Shown: piece by piece, positions 1 through 6,392 of the stretch
Layout of the letters: each line of letters opens with the position of its first letter
How positions within the stretch are numbered: position 1 is the first letter of the stretch
DNA from: CANHEE01 sp049316985
GTDB taxonomy: Bacteria; Bacteroidota; Bacteroidia; Chitinophagales; Saprospiraceae
Assembly (NCBI GenBank): GCA_049316985.1
Contig: JBMOJB010000096.1
Span: forward strand, 1-13,785
Length of the DNA stretch: 13,785 nucleotides
Direction of reading: 5' to 3'
Position numbers and translations under genes: made by a program
Notes under the pieces: model-generated
Database searches by the model: none
Told to the model about the DNA's origin: nothing
The model's input: the letters and a program-made list of their open reading frames with translations, nothing else

Positions 1-56
1 ATTACGAATTACGAATTACGAATTACGAATTACGAATTACGAATTACGAATTACTA
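1..56. repeat. Heptamer tandem repeat (ATTACGA)n
   Basis: Seven perfect head-to-tail copies of the 7-bp unit ATTACGA occupy 1-49, and a degenerate eighth copy (ATTACTA) occupies 50-56. The array reaches the first base of the window, so its true length is unknown. It ends about 70 bp upstream of the reductase start codon and lies outside any gene. A 7-bp period is not a multiple of three, so copy-number change would frameshift a coding region; that fits its intergenic position. It is a simple-sequence array, not a CRISPR, because the units have no spacers. Confidence 0.95.
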
Positions 57-125
57 ACTTCGTTTGATTCTGAATTTGAGTTTTGAGGATGATTTTCAAA
101 TGTAGTATTTAAAATCTGTTTTTTT

Positions 126-1130
126 ATGATAGAAACTGATATTCTGATTATTGGTGCGGGACCAACAGGTTTATTTACAGTTTTTGAAGCCGGATTATTA
201 AAGCTGAAATGTCACTTGGTTGATTCCCTTCCGCAAGTTGGAGGGCAACTTTCAGAGATTTACCCTAAAAAACCAATTTACGATATACCGGGTTACCCAA
301 GTATACTGGCAGGCGAATTGACCGATAATCTGATGAAGCAAATTGAGCCTTTTAAACCCACTTTTACACTAGGTGAAAGAGTAGAGACGCTTGAGAAAAT
401 GGCTGATGGAAGATTTAGCGTGACTACAAGTAGAGGAACAATTCTTGCTGCACCAGTAGTTTTTATAGCGGCAGGCTTAGGAAGTTTTGAACCGCGCAAG
501 CCGCCTTTGGATAATATCGCAGATTTTGAAGACAAGGGGGTCGAATATATCATAAGAGATCCTGAGTTTTATCGAAATAAAAAAGTGGTAATCGCGGGTG
601 GTGGTGATTCAGCTTTGGATTGGACAATTTTTTTGTCGAAAATTGCAGAAAAAGTTACGCTTATACACAGACGTAAAGAATTTAGAGGCGCTCTTGATTC
701 TGCTGAAAAAGTGCATCACTTGACCGAAGCGGGTATAATCAGGCTAATGACCGATTCGCAGGTAACAGCGCTGTCTGGTATAGGAAAGCTGGAAAGAGTC
801 GAAGTTGAACATGATACTGAAGGTAAGTTTGAAATTAAAACAGACCATTTTATTCCCTTATTCGGGCTTTCTCCTAAATTAGGCCCAATTGCCGAATGGG
901 GTCTAAATGTTGATAAAGGGGCAATTGTGGTAGATACACTCGACTATAGTACCAATATTCCGGGTATTTTTGCAGTAGGTGATATCAATACTTATACCGG
1001 TAAATTAAAACTTATTCTTTGCGGATTTCATGAGGCAACACTGGCCGTACAGTCTGCATACAAAATCATTAACCCAGATAAAAAGTTGTCATTTAAGTAT
1101 ACAACGGTGACGGGAATTGAAGGAATGTAA
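126..1130 (+). CDS. Ferredoxin/flavodoxin--NADP+ reductase, thioredoxin-reductase-like (YumC type)
   Basis: This is a flavoprotein that moves electrons between NADPH and ferredoxin or flavodoxin in the cytoplasm. The 334-residue product starts with the FAD-binding GAGPTG motif at residues 10-15. A second nucleotide-binding motif, GGGDSA (158-163), is followed by HRRKEFR (181-187), basic residues that usually mark an NADPH preference. The FAD-contacting GD pair is at 285-286. The redox-active CxxC that thioredoxin reductases carry just before the second motif is absent, which separates it from TrxB and points to the YumC-type reductases; the C-terminal segment after the GD pair (about 291-330) also resembles that family. 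Length is normal. The ATG at 126 begins the first beta-strand directly. No ferredoxin or flavodoxin gene lies nearby, and no clear promoter or Shine-Dalgarno sequence was found. A generic pyridine nucleotide-disulfide oxidoreductase is the fallback name. Confidence 0.9.
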   Translation: MIETDILIIGAGPTGLFTVFEAGLLKLKCHLVDSLPQVGGQLSEIYPKKPIYDIPGYPSILAGELTDNLMKQIEPFKPTFTLGERVETLEKMADGRFSVTTSRGTILAAPVVFIAAGLGSFEPRKPPLDNIADFEDKGVEYIIRDPEFYRNKKVVIAGGGDSALDWTIFLSKIAEKVTLIHRRKEFRGALDSAEKVHHLTEAGIIRLMTDSQVTALSGIGKLERVEVEHDTEGKFEIKTDHFIPLFGLSPKLGPIAEWGLNVDKGAIVVDTLDYSTNIPGIFAVGDINTYTGKLKLILCGFHEATLAVQSAYKIINPDKKLSFKYTTVTGIEGM

Positions 1131-1143
1131 ATTCTTTACTCTC

Positions 1144-1235
1144 CCTGTCAGTTGGCACTGCATTAAAACCTGGCTTAGTAGACCGAGAAAAACTTGACAA
1201 TCATTTCTCAACATCTTGTTGATTCGGCTGACAGG
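1144..1235. repeat. Long-range inverted repeat with a nested hairpin in the reductase-sbcD gap
   Basis: CCTGTCAG at 1144-1151 is the exact reverse complement of CTGACAGG at 1228-1235, 76 bp apart. Inside lies a tight hairpin, TCAACA (1208-1213), loop TCT, TGTTGA (1217-1222). No T-tract follows the outer arm, so a classical rho-independent terminator is unlikely. It could be a folded 3' UTR of the reductase mRNA, a tiny mobile-element remnant, or chance. The rest of the 276-bp gap (1131-1406) holds no convincing gene. Confidence 0.35.
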
Positions 1236-1370
1236 TTTACCTAAAAATGAATCTATAAACTTGATTTTTTCAGACAGACAAGAAAGAACTTTCAAGAACT
1301 GCTGGTGAAACTACAGCGTAAGATACAAAATTATACTATCGTTGTTGTTAGTAACGTGCACGATTCATAT

Positions 1371-1402
1371 TTTGACTTTTCAGTTTCTATTGTTTAAATT
1401 TG
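1371..1402 (+). promoter_or_regulatory. Bacteroidota-type promoter for sbcD
   Basis: A TTTG (1371-1374) lies 20 bp upstream of TAAATTTG (1395-1402), which matches the Bacteroidota -33/-7 consensus TTTG and TAnnTTTG with the expected spacing of about 19-21 bp. The last base of the -7 element is only 4 bp before the sbcD ATG at 1407, so transcription should begin at or within a few bases of the start codon. That would give a leaderless or near-leaderless mRNA. Confidence 0.65.
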
Positions 1403-1406
1403 CAGG

Positions 1407-2633
1407 ATGAAAATATTGCATACAGCCGATTGGCACTTAGGGAAATACCTTGACAAATTTTCCCGACTGGAAGAACAGCAAGAAATCCTTGAGCAGATTG
1501 TGCAAATTGCAGAAAAAGAAGCGGTCGATATCGTAATAGTTGCAGGAGATCTGTTCGATTCCTTCAATCCTTCCAATGAAGCTTCTGAATTATTGTATAA
1601 AACGTTACACCGCCTTGCTGACGGTGGAAATCGTGCAGTTGTTGCTATTGCCGGAAACCACGATTCTCCGGAGCGAATAGATATGCCCGATACTTTGGCC
1701 AGAGAATGTGGAATATTATTCGTCGGATTTCCTGTTGCAGAAACCAAACCATTTGCTACGCAGGCGGGTGTCCGAACGCTGCGACTTGACAAAGGATTTG
1801 TAGAAATAAAATTGCCAGGATTTGAATACCCGCTCAGAATGATTTTAACTCCTTACGCAAACGAAATTAGATTAAGGCGCTATCTTGGTTCAGACGACAA
1901 GGAGGAAAACTTACGGCAAGTATTGCAAAATCACTGGTTGGCGCTTGCCAACAAATATTGCGATCAACTGGGTGTGAATATTTTGATGACCCATCTTTTT
2001 GTTATGCAAAAAGGAGGCGAAATCCAAGACGAGCCGGAAGGAGAAAAGGCAATTCTGGTCGGAGGAAGCCAGCCAATTTTCACTGAAAATATTCCGGCGC
2101 AAATACAATATGTATCATTGGGGCATTTGCACAGGTTTCAGGATTTGGGTGTCCCATCGCAGCCTGTTGTTTACAGTGGCAGCCCACTTTCCTATAGTTT
2201 TGCTGAAGCAGGGCAGAAGAAATACGTTGTATTACTCAATGCAGAACCAGCTAAAAATGTGATTCTTGAAAAAATAGAACTCAATCAAAAGCGGCCACTT
2301 TTACAAAATAAATTTGAAAACGTTGAAGATGCACTACTCTGGTTGAAAGATTTTCCTGAAGCATATGTTCAGTTGACGTTGAAAGTTGACAAGTATCTTT
2401 CTGCTTCAGATAACAGTAGATTGAGAATGGCACATGATAGAATTGTGAGTATTATTCCTGAAATCAGCAACCAAGAACAAACTGCTGATAGACAAATGTT
2501 AAATATCAATGAACATAGCATGGAACAACTATTTGAAAAGTTTTTCTTTGAACGCAAGGGGCAAGAGCCTAATCTGGCTCTGCAAGAACTTTTTAGGGAG
2601 GTGCTTCACAGCAATGAGCAAGAATCAGAATAA
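1407..2633 (+). CDS. sbcD: Exonuclease SbcCD subunit D (Mre11-type nuclease)
   Basis: SbcD is the metallophosphoesterase nuclease of the SbcC-SbcD (Rad50-Mre11-like) complex, which trims DNA ends and opens hairpins and protein-blocked ends during repair. The 408-residue product has the full set of calcineurin-like metal motifs: D8 and H10 in TADWHLG, D48 in AGDLFD, N84-H85-D86 in GNHDS, H196 in MTHLF, and H240/H242 in GHLH, followed by the SGSPLSYSF segment (about 257-265) typical of SbcD. The C-terminal part (about 280-408) fits the capping and SbcC-contact region. Length is normal. The ATG at 1407 opens the first motif directly. Unusually, the next gene is mutL and not sbcC: after the stop, no frame shows a Walker A motif. 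The partner ATPase must be encoded elsewhere or be absent. The promoter at 1371-1402 implies a leaderless transcript. Confidence 0.92.
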   Translation: MKILHTADWHLGKYLDKFSRLEEQQEILEQIVQIAEKEAVDIVIVAGDLFDSFNPSNEASELLYKTLHRLADGGNRAVVAIAGNHDSPERIDMPDTLARECGILFVGFPVAETKPFATQAGVRTLRLDKGFVEIKLPGFEYPLRMILTPYANEIRLRRYLGSDDKEENLRQVLQNHWLALANKYCDQLGVNILMTHLFVMQKGGEIQDEPEGEKAILVGGSQPIFTENIPAQIQYVSLGHLHRFQDLGVPSQPVVYSGSPLSYSFAEAGQKKYVVLLNAEPAKNVILEKIELNQKRPLLQNKFENVEDALLWLKDFPEAYVQLTLKVDKYLSASDNSRLRMAHDRIVSIIPEISNQEQTADRQMLNINEHSMEQLFEKFFFERKGQEPNLALQELFREVLHSNEQESE

Positions 2634-2677
2634 ATGTTGATTTTGTCGAAATCCTGAAGAATGCAAAATTCAAAATT

Positions 2678-2685
2678 TATATTTG
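2678..2685 (+). promoter_or_regulatory. Candidate -7 element of a promoter for mutL
   Basis: TATATTTG matches the Bacteroidota -7 consensus TAnnTTTG and is followed by CA, as in the sbcD and M13 peptidase promoters. It would place the transcript start about 30-40 nt upstream of the mutL ATG at 2726. No good TTTG lies 19-21 bp upstream, so the -33 half is weak or missing. Confidence 0.45.
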
Positions 2686-2725
2686 CAACCGATTTATAAT
2701 TATATAAAAATTTAATTCATTCCTT

Positions 2726-4612
2726 ATGGCTGATGTAATTCAGCTTTTACCCGACTCAATCGCCAATCAGATCGCAGCAGGTGAAGTTGTCCAAAGACCT
2801 GCAAGTGCAGCAAAAGAGTTATTGGAAAATGCCATAGATTCTGGAGCTAGTAGGATTCAATTGATTGTTAAAGAAGCAGGAAAGATGTTGATCCAGATAA
2901 TCGATAATGGCTGTGGTATGTCTGAAACCGATGCAAGGATGTGCTTTGAAAGGCATGCAACTTCGAAAATAAGGAAAGCGGAAGATCTCTTTTCAATAAA
3001 AACTATGGGGTTTCGAGGGGAGGCATTGGCGTCGATAGCCGCTGTTGCACAGGTAGAGCTTCGTACCAGAAGGGCCATCGATGAGCTTGGAATTAAAATA
3101 ATTATTGAAGCATCAGAAGTGATTTCACAGGAAGTAGAGCAATGCCCTCAGGGAACCAGCATACTTGTAAAGAACTTATTTTACAATATTCCTGCGAGAA
3201 GAAATTTTCTGAAATCGAATCCAATTGAAATGAAACATATCATTGAAGATTTTCAACGGGTCGCATTGGCAAATCCTGATGTTCATTTTTCTTTGCATCA
3301 CAATGATTACGAACTGTTTCATCTTCCTGCAGGAAATCTCAAACAGCGAATTGTCGGTATTTTTGGGGGAAATTATAACAAGAACTTAGTTCCCGTTGAT
3401 GAAGAAACGGGCACAGTGGTATTAACTGGATATATTGGAAAACCGGAATTTGCCAAAAAAACCAGGGGAGAACAATTGTTTTTTGTGAATAAGCGTTTTG
3501 TGAAAAGTACTTACTTGCAGCATGCGGTAATGACTGCTTATGAAGATTTACTTCCACGAGATACTTTCCCTTTATTTGTTATTTTTCTGGAAATTGATCC
3601 GGCGAGGATTGATGTAAATGTGCACCCAACCAAGACTGAAATAAAGTTTGATGATGAGCGATTGATTTATAATTATTTAAAAGTAGCGGTTCGACATTCA
3701 TTGGGACACTATAGCGTGACGCCAACCTTGGATTTTGAGCAAGAAAGGGGATTGCCGGTCGCAAATAGTGCATTCACCAGACAAGACACTTACATAGAAA
3801 CCATTCAGAGTGATTTTTCAAAGAAAGATGCGAAATTAAATAGGGGTGCATCTATTAATTACTCAAAGCCGGACAAACTACAGTCTTCAAATTTGAGAAA
3901 CTGGGAAAAGTTGTTTGATGGTCTTGAAAATGACAAGTGGAGCGAAAACGTCGACGAAAAAGCGAGTGCTACCGCGAGTCAGGAAAGTTTCACAATCGGA
4001 AGCAGCTTCAATACCGGCATTTTAGACGATCAAGCGAATTCTTTTTCAAAAGGACATAAAGAGCCGTACCAAATTCACAATAGATATATCGTTAGTCAGA
4101 TCAAATCGGGTTTCTTACTGATTGATCAACAGGCAGCACACGAGCGAATTTTGTATGAAAGATATCTTCAACTTTTTGATGAATCCAATGTTAGTACTCA
4201 AGCGGAACTTTTTCCAAAGTCTATTGAGTTATCTGTCGGTGATTCAGAAATATTAAAAGAAATATTACCTGAAATCAATCGACTTGGATTTGATATCAAC
4301 GAATTTGGCCAAAACACTTTCGTAATCCATGGACTTCCGGCAGAACTAAAGCAAGGCTCGAGTGAGCAGCAAGTAATCGAAAGGTTAATTGAGCAATATA
4401 AAATGAACATCAATTTGTCGCTGGAGTTAAAAGAGAAAATCGCAAGAGCAATGTCTAGAAGTGCTGCTGCGAAAAAAGGCAAATCTTTAGATGTACACGA
4501 AATGAGAACCTTGATTGACCAGCTTTTTGCCTGTGAAATTCCTTTTCATAGTCCTACTGGTGTCAAGTGTTTTATTACCTACGATTTAAGTGATTTAGAA
4601 AAACTGTTTTAA
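2726..4612 (+). CDS. mutL: DNA mismatch repair protein MutL
   Basis: MutL is the dimeric GHL-type ATPase that links mismatch recognition by MutS to strand incision. In the 628-residue product the N-terminal ATPase domain (about 1-330) is canonical: QIAAGEVVQRP from residue 15, the KELLENAIDSG helix with the likely catalytic E31 and metal-binding N35, DNGCGM (60-65), ERHATSKI (75-82) and GFRGEALASI (95-104). A variable linker (about 335-445) leads to the dimerization domain (446-628). There the DQHA(x)2E(x)4E endonuclease motif appears as DQQAAHERILYE (467-478), with Gln replacing the usual His. The C-terminal metal-ligand motifs seen in endonuclease-type MutL (ACxxxI and CPHGRP) are represented by SRSAAAKKG and PFHSPTGVKC, lacking the usual cysteines. 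Nicking activity is therefore doubtful. It is probably the first gene of a unit with the two rhomboids and the EEP protein. Confidence 0.95.
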   Translation: MADVIQLLPDSIANQIAAGEVVQRPASAAKELLENAIDSGASRIQLIVKEAGKMLIQIIDNGCGMSETDARMCFERHATSKIRKAEDLFSIKTMGFRGEALASIAAVAQVELRTRRAIDELGIKIIIEASEVISQEVEQCPQGTSILVKNLFYNIPARRNFLKSNPIEMKHIIEDFQRVALANPDVHFSLHHNDYELFHLPAGNLKQRIVGIFGGNYNKNLVPVDEETGTVVLTGYIGKPEFAKKTRGEQLFFVNKRFVKSTYLQHAVMTAYEDLLPRDTFPLFVIFLEIDPARIDVNVHPTKTEIKFDDERLIYNYLKVAVRHSLGHYSVTPTLDFEQERGLPVANSAFTRQDTYIETIQSDFSKKDAKLNRGASINYSKPDKLQSSNLRNWEKLFDGLENDKWSENVDEKASATASQESFTIGSSFNTGILDDQANSFSKGHKEPYQIHNRYIVSQIKSGFLLIDQQAAHERILYERYLQLFDESNVSTQAELFPKSIELSVGDSEILKEILPEINRLGFDINEFGQNTFVIHGLPAELKQGSSEQQVIERLIEQYKMNINLSLELKEKIARAMSRSAAAKKGKSLDVHEMRTLIDQLFACEIPFHSPTGVKCFITYDLSDLEKLF

Positions 4613-4646
4613 CTTTTTCGAAAAAAAAGCAAGAAGTGCAATTACT

Positions 4647-5405
4647 ATGAGTTTTAACAACTATAACAGAGGAATGCAGATTACACCGGTAGTAAGAGAT
4701 TTACTGATTATCAATATTTTATTTTTTATTGGAACTCAATTCAGTGATACTGTCAGCTCAATGTTGGCATTGTATTATCCATCCTCTGAAAACTTTCGCA
4801 CCTATCAATTGGTCACCCATTTTTTCATGCACGCCAATTTAATGCATCTTGCATTCAACATGATCGGTTTATACAGCATCGGGATGATGTTGGAAATGGT
4901 GTGGGGAGGTAAGCGCTTCCTTACTTATTATTTTATTTGTGCATTCGGAGCCGCAGCTGTTCATTTGGGGATGACTTACTGGGAGTTCTTTCAGTTGGAA
5001 TCATTGATGAAAACTTATATAGCCCAACCGGATCTCGATGCGGCTATTACATTTTTTAAAAGAACAGGTTTTGAATTAAACAGTGAAGACAGTTCTGTGA
5101 TACAAGCGCAAATGAGTGAAATAATTAAACGAAGAGCGGATATCCCTATGGTAGGAGCTTCCGGTGCATTATACGGTTTATTGGCCGCTGTATGGTATAT
5201 GTTCCCGGAAACGGCGTTTTTCATCTATTTCATTCCTGTACCCATCAAAGCAAAATATCTGGTTCCGGTGATCTTAGTGCTGGATTTATTTATGGGTTTT
5301 AGCCGTTTTGGTGGAGACAATGTAGCGCACTTTGCTCATATAGGTGGTGCTGTGGTTGGTTTAATTGTCTTATTGTTGTGGTATAAAAAATCAATTGTCA
5401 GGTAA
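4647..5405 (+). CDS. Rhomboid family intramembrane serine protease (first of a tandem pair)
   Basis: Rhomboids cleave membrane proteins within or near their transmembrane helices using a Ser-His dyad inside the membrane. The 252-residue product has several hydrophobic helices (roughly 17-32, 68-84, 91-109, 170-186, 203-217, 228-246). The family signature is intact: HLAFN (H67, N71) for the oxyanion hole, the nucleophile S172 in GASGALYG, and H231 in AHIGG. The segment between the third helix and the catalytic serine (about 112-168) is unusually long and polar, with many charged residues, and probably forms an extra-membrane loop. It starts 34 bp after mutL and ends one base before the second rhomboid, so co-transcription is likely. 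No signal peptide or extra domain is visible. The substrate cannot be predicted. ATG at 4647 is the only sensible start. Confidence 0.9.
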   Translation: MSFNNYNRGMQITPVVRDLLIINILFFIGTQFSDTVSSMLALYYPSSENFRTYQLVTHFFMHANLMHLAFNMIGLYSIGMMLEMVWGGKRFLTYYFICAFGAAAVHLGMTYWEFFQLESLMKTYIAQPDLDAAITFFKRTGFELNSEDSSVIQAQMSEIIKRRADIPMVGASGALYGLLAAVWYMFPETAFFIYFIPVPIKAKYLVPVILVLDLFMGFSRFGGDNVAHFAHIGGAVVGLIVLLLWYKKSIVR

Positions 5406-5406
5406 A

Positions 5407-6339
5407 ATGTTTACATCTATTTGGTCGGATATTAGAAAGGAGTTTCAATACGGAAATATGATGACACGAATCATCATCACCAATGTCGTCGTGTTTTTGG
5501 TGGTAAACTTCATCATGATTGGATTTTTCATATTCAACAGGGGCGTTATACCGGAGTTTTTCGACAACATGCTTCATTTGTTTTGTATTGGGAAATCTGC
5601 TGAGCATAATTTGTATCATCCCTGGGTGATTTTTACGCATATGTTTTTGCACCAGGCATTTTTTCACCTCTTGTGGAACATGATTTATTTGTATTGGTTC
5701 GGACATATTGTTGGTGATTTGATAGGCAATCACCGGATTTTACCTATTTATTTACTGGGTGGACTCGCTGGAGGACTGGTGTTTTTTGTATCAGCAAATT
5801 ATTTTCCAAACATTGGGGAATACGCTTTGGGTGCGTCTGCTGCTGCTATGGCCATTGCTATGACCGCCGGAGTGATGGCGCCTGATTATATTTTGCGCCT
5901 GGTTATTTTTGGAGAGATTAAATTAAAATATATTGTTGGGGTTCTTCTTCTTTTAGATCTGATTGGTATTGCGACAACTACAAATTCAGGTGGCCATCTG
6001 GCACATATTGGAGGAGCTCTGATGGGATATTTTTATGCGGTAAGACTGCGAGCAGGTGTAGATTTGGCAGCACCAATCAATAAAATTATTGACGGCATTG
6101 TCAACTGGAGAAATATTTTTGCTCCCAAAAAAAGTAAATCAAAACGCCCAAGACCTCACATGGCCTATAAAAACGATGCTGCTGTCGGATCGAAAAGAAA
6201 AGTTGCGGACGGGGGAGCTTATTCCGGCACTGATTTTAATCAGGAGCGACTAGATCAAATATTAGATAAAATCAAACTGACAGGTTACGACAGTCTTAAT
6301 AATGAGGAAAAAGAATTTCTTTTTAAAATGAGCAAATAA
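5407..6339 (+). CDS. Rhomboid family intramembrane serine protease with C-terminal DUF6576-like tail (second of the pair)
   Basis: This is a 310-residue rhomboid with all dyad elements: HLLWN (H87, N91), nucleophile S144 in GASAA, and H200 in LAHIGG. Helices lie roughly at 22-44, 74-100, 112-129, 140-157, 173-189 and 198-212. It differs from the upstream copy by lacking the long loop and by a cytosolic tail: a basic linker (240-265, rich in Lys/Arg) and a short conserved-looking end (about 276-309, RLDQILDKI...GYDSLNNEEKEFL) that I recognise from other Bacteroidota rhomboids (DUF6576-like). The open frame extends upstream to a TTG at 5365 inside the previous gene. I chose the ATG at 5407 because it lies one base after the upstream stop and begins a normal rhomboid N-terminus. 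The TAA-A-ATG junction suggests translational coupling. Confidence 0.9.
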   Translation: MFTSIWSDIRKEFQYGNMMTRIIITNVVVFLVVNFIMIGFFIFNRGVIPEFFDNMLHLFCIGKSAEHNLYHPWVIFTHMFLHQAFFHLLWNMIYLYWFGHIVGDLIGNHRILPIYLLGGLAGGLVFFVSANYFPNIGEYALGASAAAMAIAMTAGVMAPDYILRLVIFGEIKLKYIVGVLLLLDLIGIATTTNSGGHLAHIGGALMGYFYAVRLRAGVDLAAPINKIIDGIVNWRNIFAPKKSKSKRPRPHMAYKNDAAVGSKRKVADGGAYSGTDFNQERLDQILDKIKLTGYDSLNNEEKEFLFKMSK

Positions 6340-6392
6340 TGTCGAGGGGATTTTGGTTTTCAAATGGTCTATCTGACTCACGCTGTTTATGA
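6339..6392 (+). other. 17-codon mini-ORF bridging the second rhomboid and the EEP gene
   Basis: An ATG at 6339-6341 overlaps the rhomboid stop codon (TAATG). Its frame reads MSRGFWFSNGLSDSRCL and stops with TGA at 6390-6392, which itself overlaps the ATG of the EEP gene (ATGA at 6389-6392). The mini-ORF therefore fills the 49-bp gap exactly, overlapping both neighbours. It could be a coupling device that carries ribosomes to the next start, or chance. The peptide matches no family I know. Confidence 0.3.

Noticed and set aside
1..56. CRISPR array at the left end
   Set aside because: Units are 7 bp and contiguous with no spacers; it is a simple tandem repeat.
81..110. Possible promoter for the reductase (TTTTG at 81-85 and TAGTATTT at 103-110)
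   Set aside because: The -7 half has two mismatches to TAnnTTTG and the spacing is 17 bp instead of about 20.
126..1130. Thioredoxin reductase (trxB) as the name of the first gene
   Set aside because: The CxxC redox motif expected before the GGGDSA motif is missing, so a ferredoxin/flavodoxin reductase fits better.
1089..1295. Minus-strand 68-codon open frame over the reductase 3' end and the gap
   Set aside because: It begins with TTG, overlaps the conserved end of the reductase, has no recognisable motif and no promoter.
2614..2640. Start of a decayed sbcC after sbcD (ATG within the sbcD end)
   Set aside because: The frame stops after eight codons and shows no similarity to the Walker A region of SbcC.
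5365..5406. TTG start extending the second rhomboid by 14 residues
   Set aside because: It would overlap the first rhomboid by 41 bp and add residues unlike a rhomboid N-terminus; the ATG at 5407 is one base after the upstream stop.
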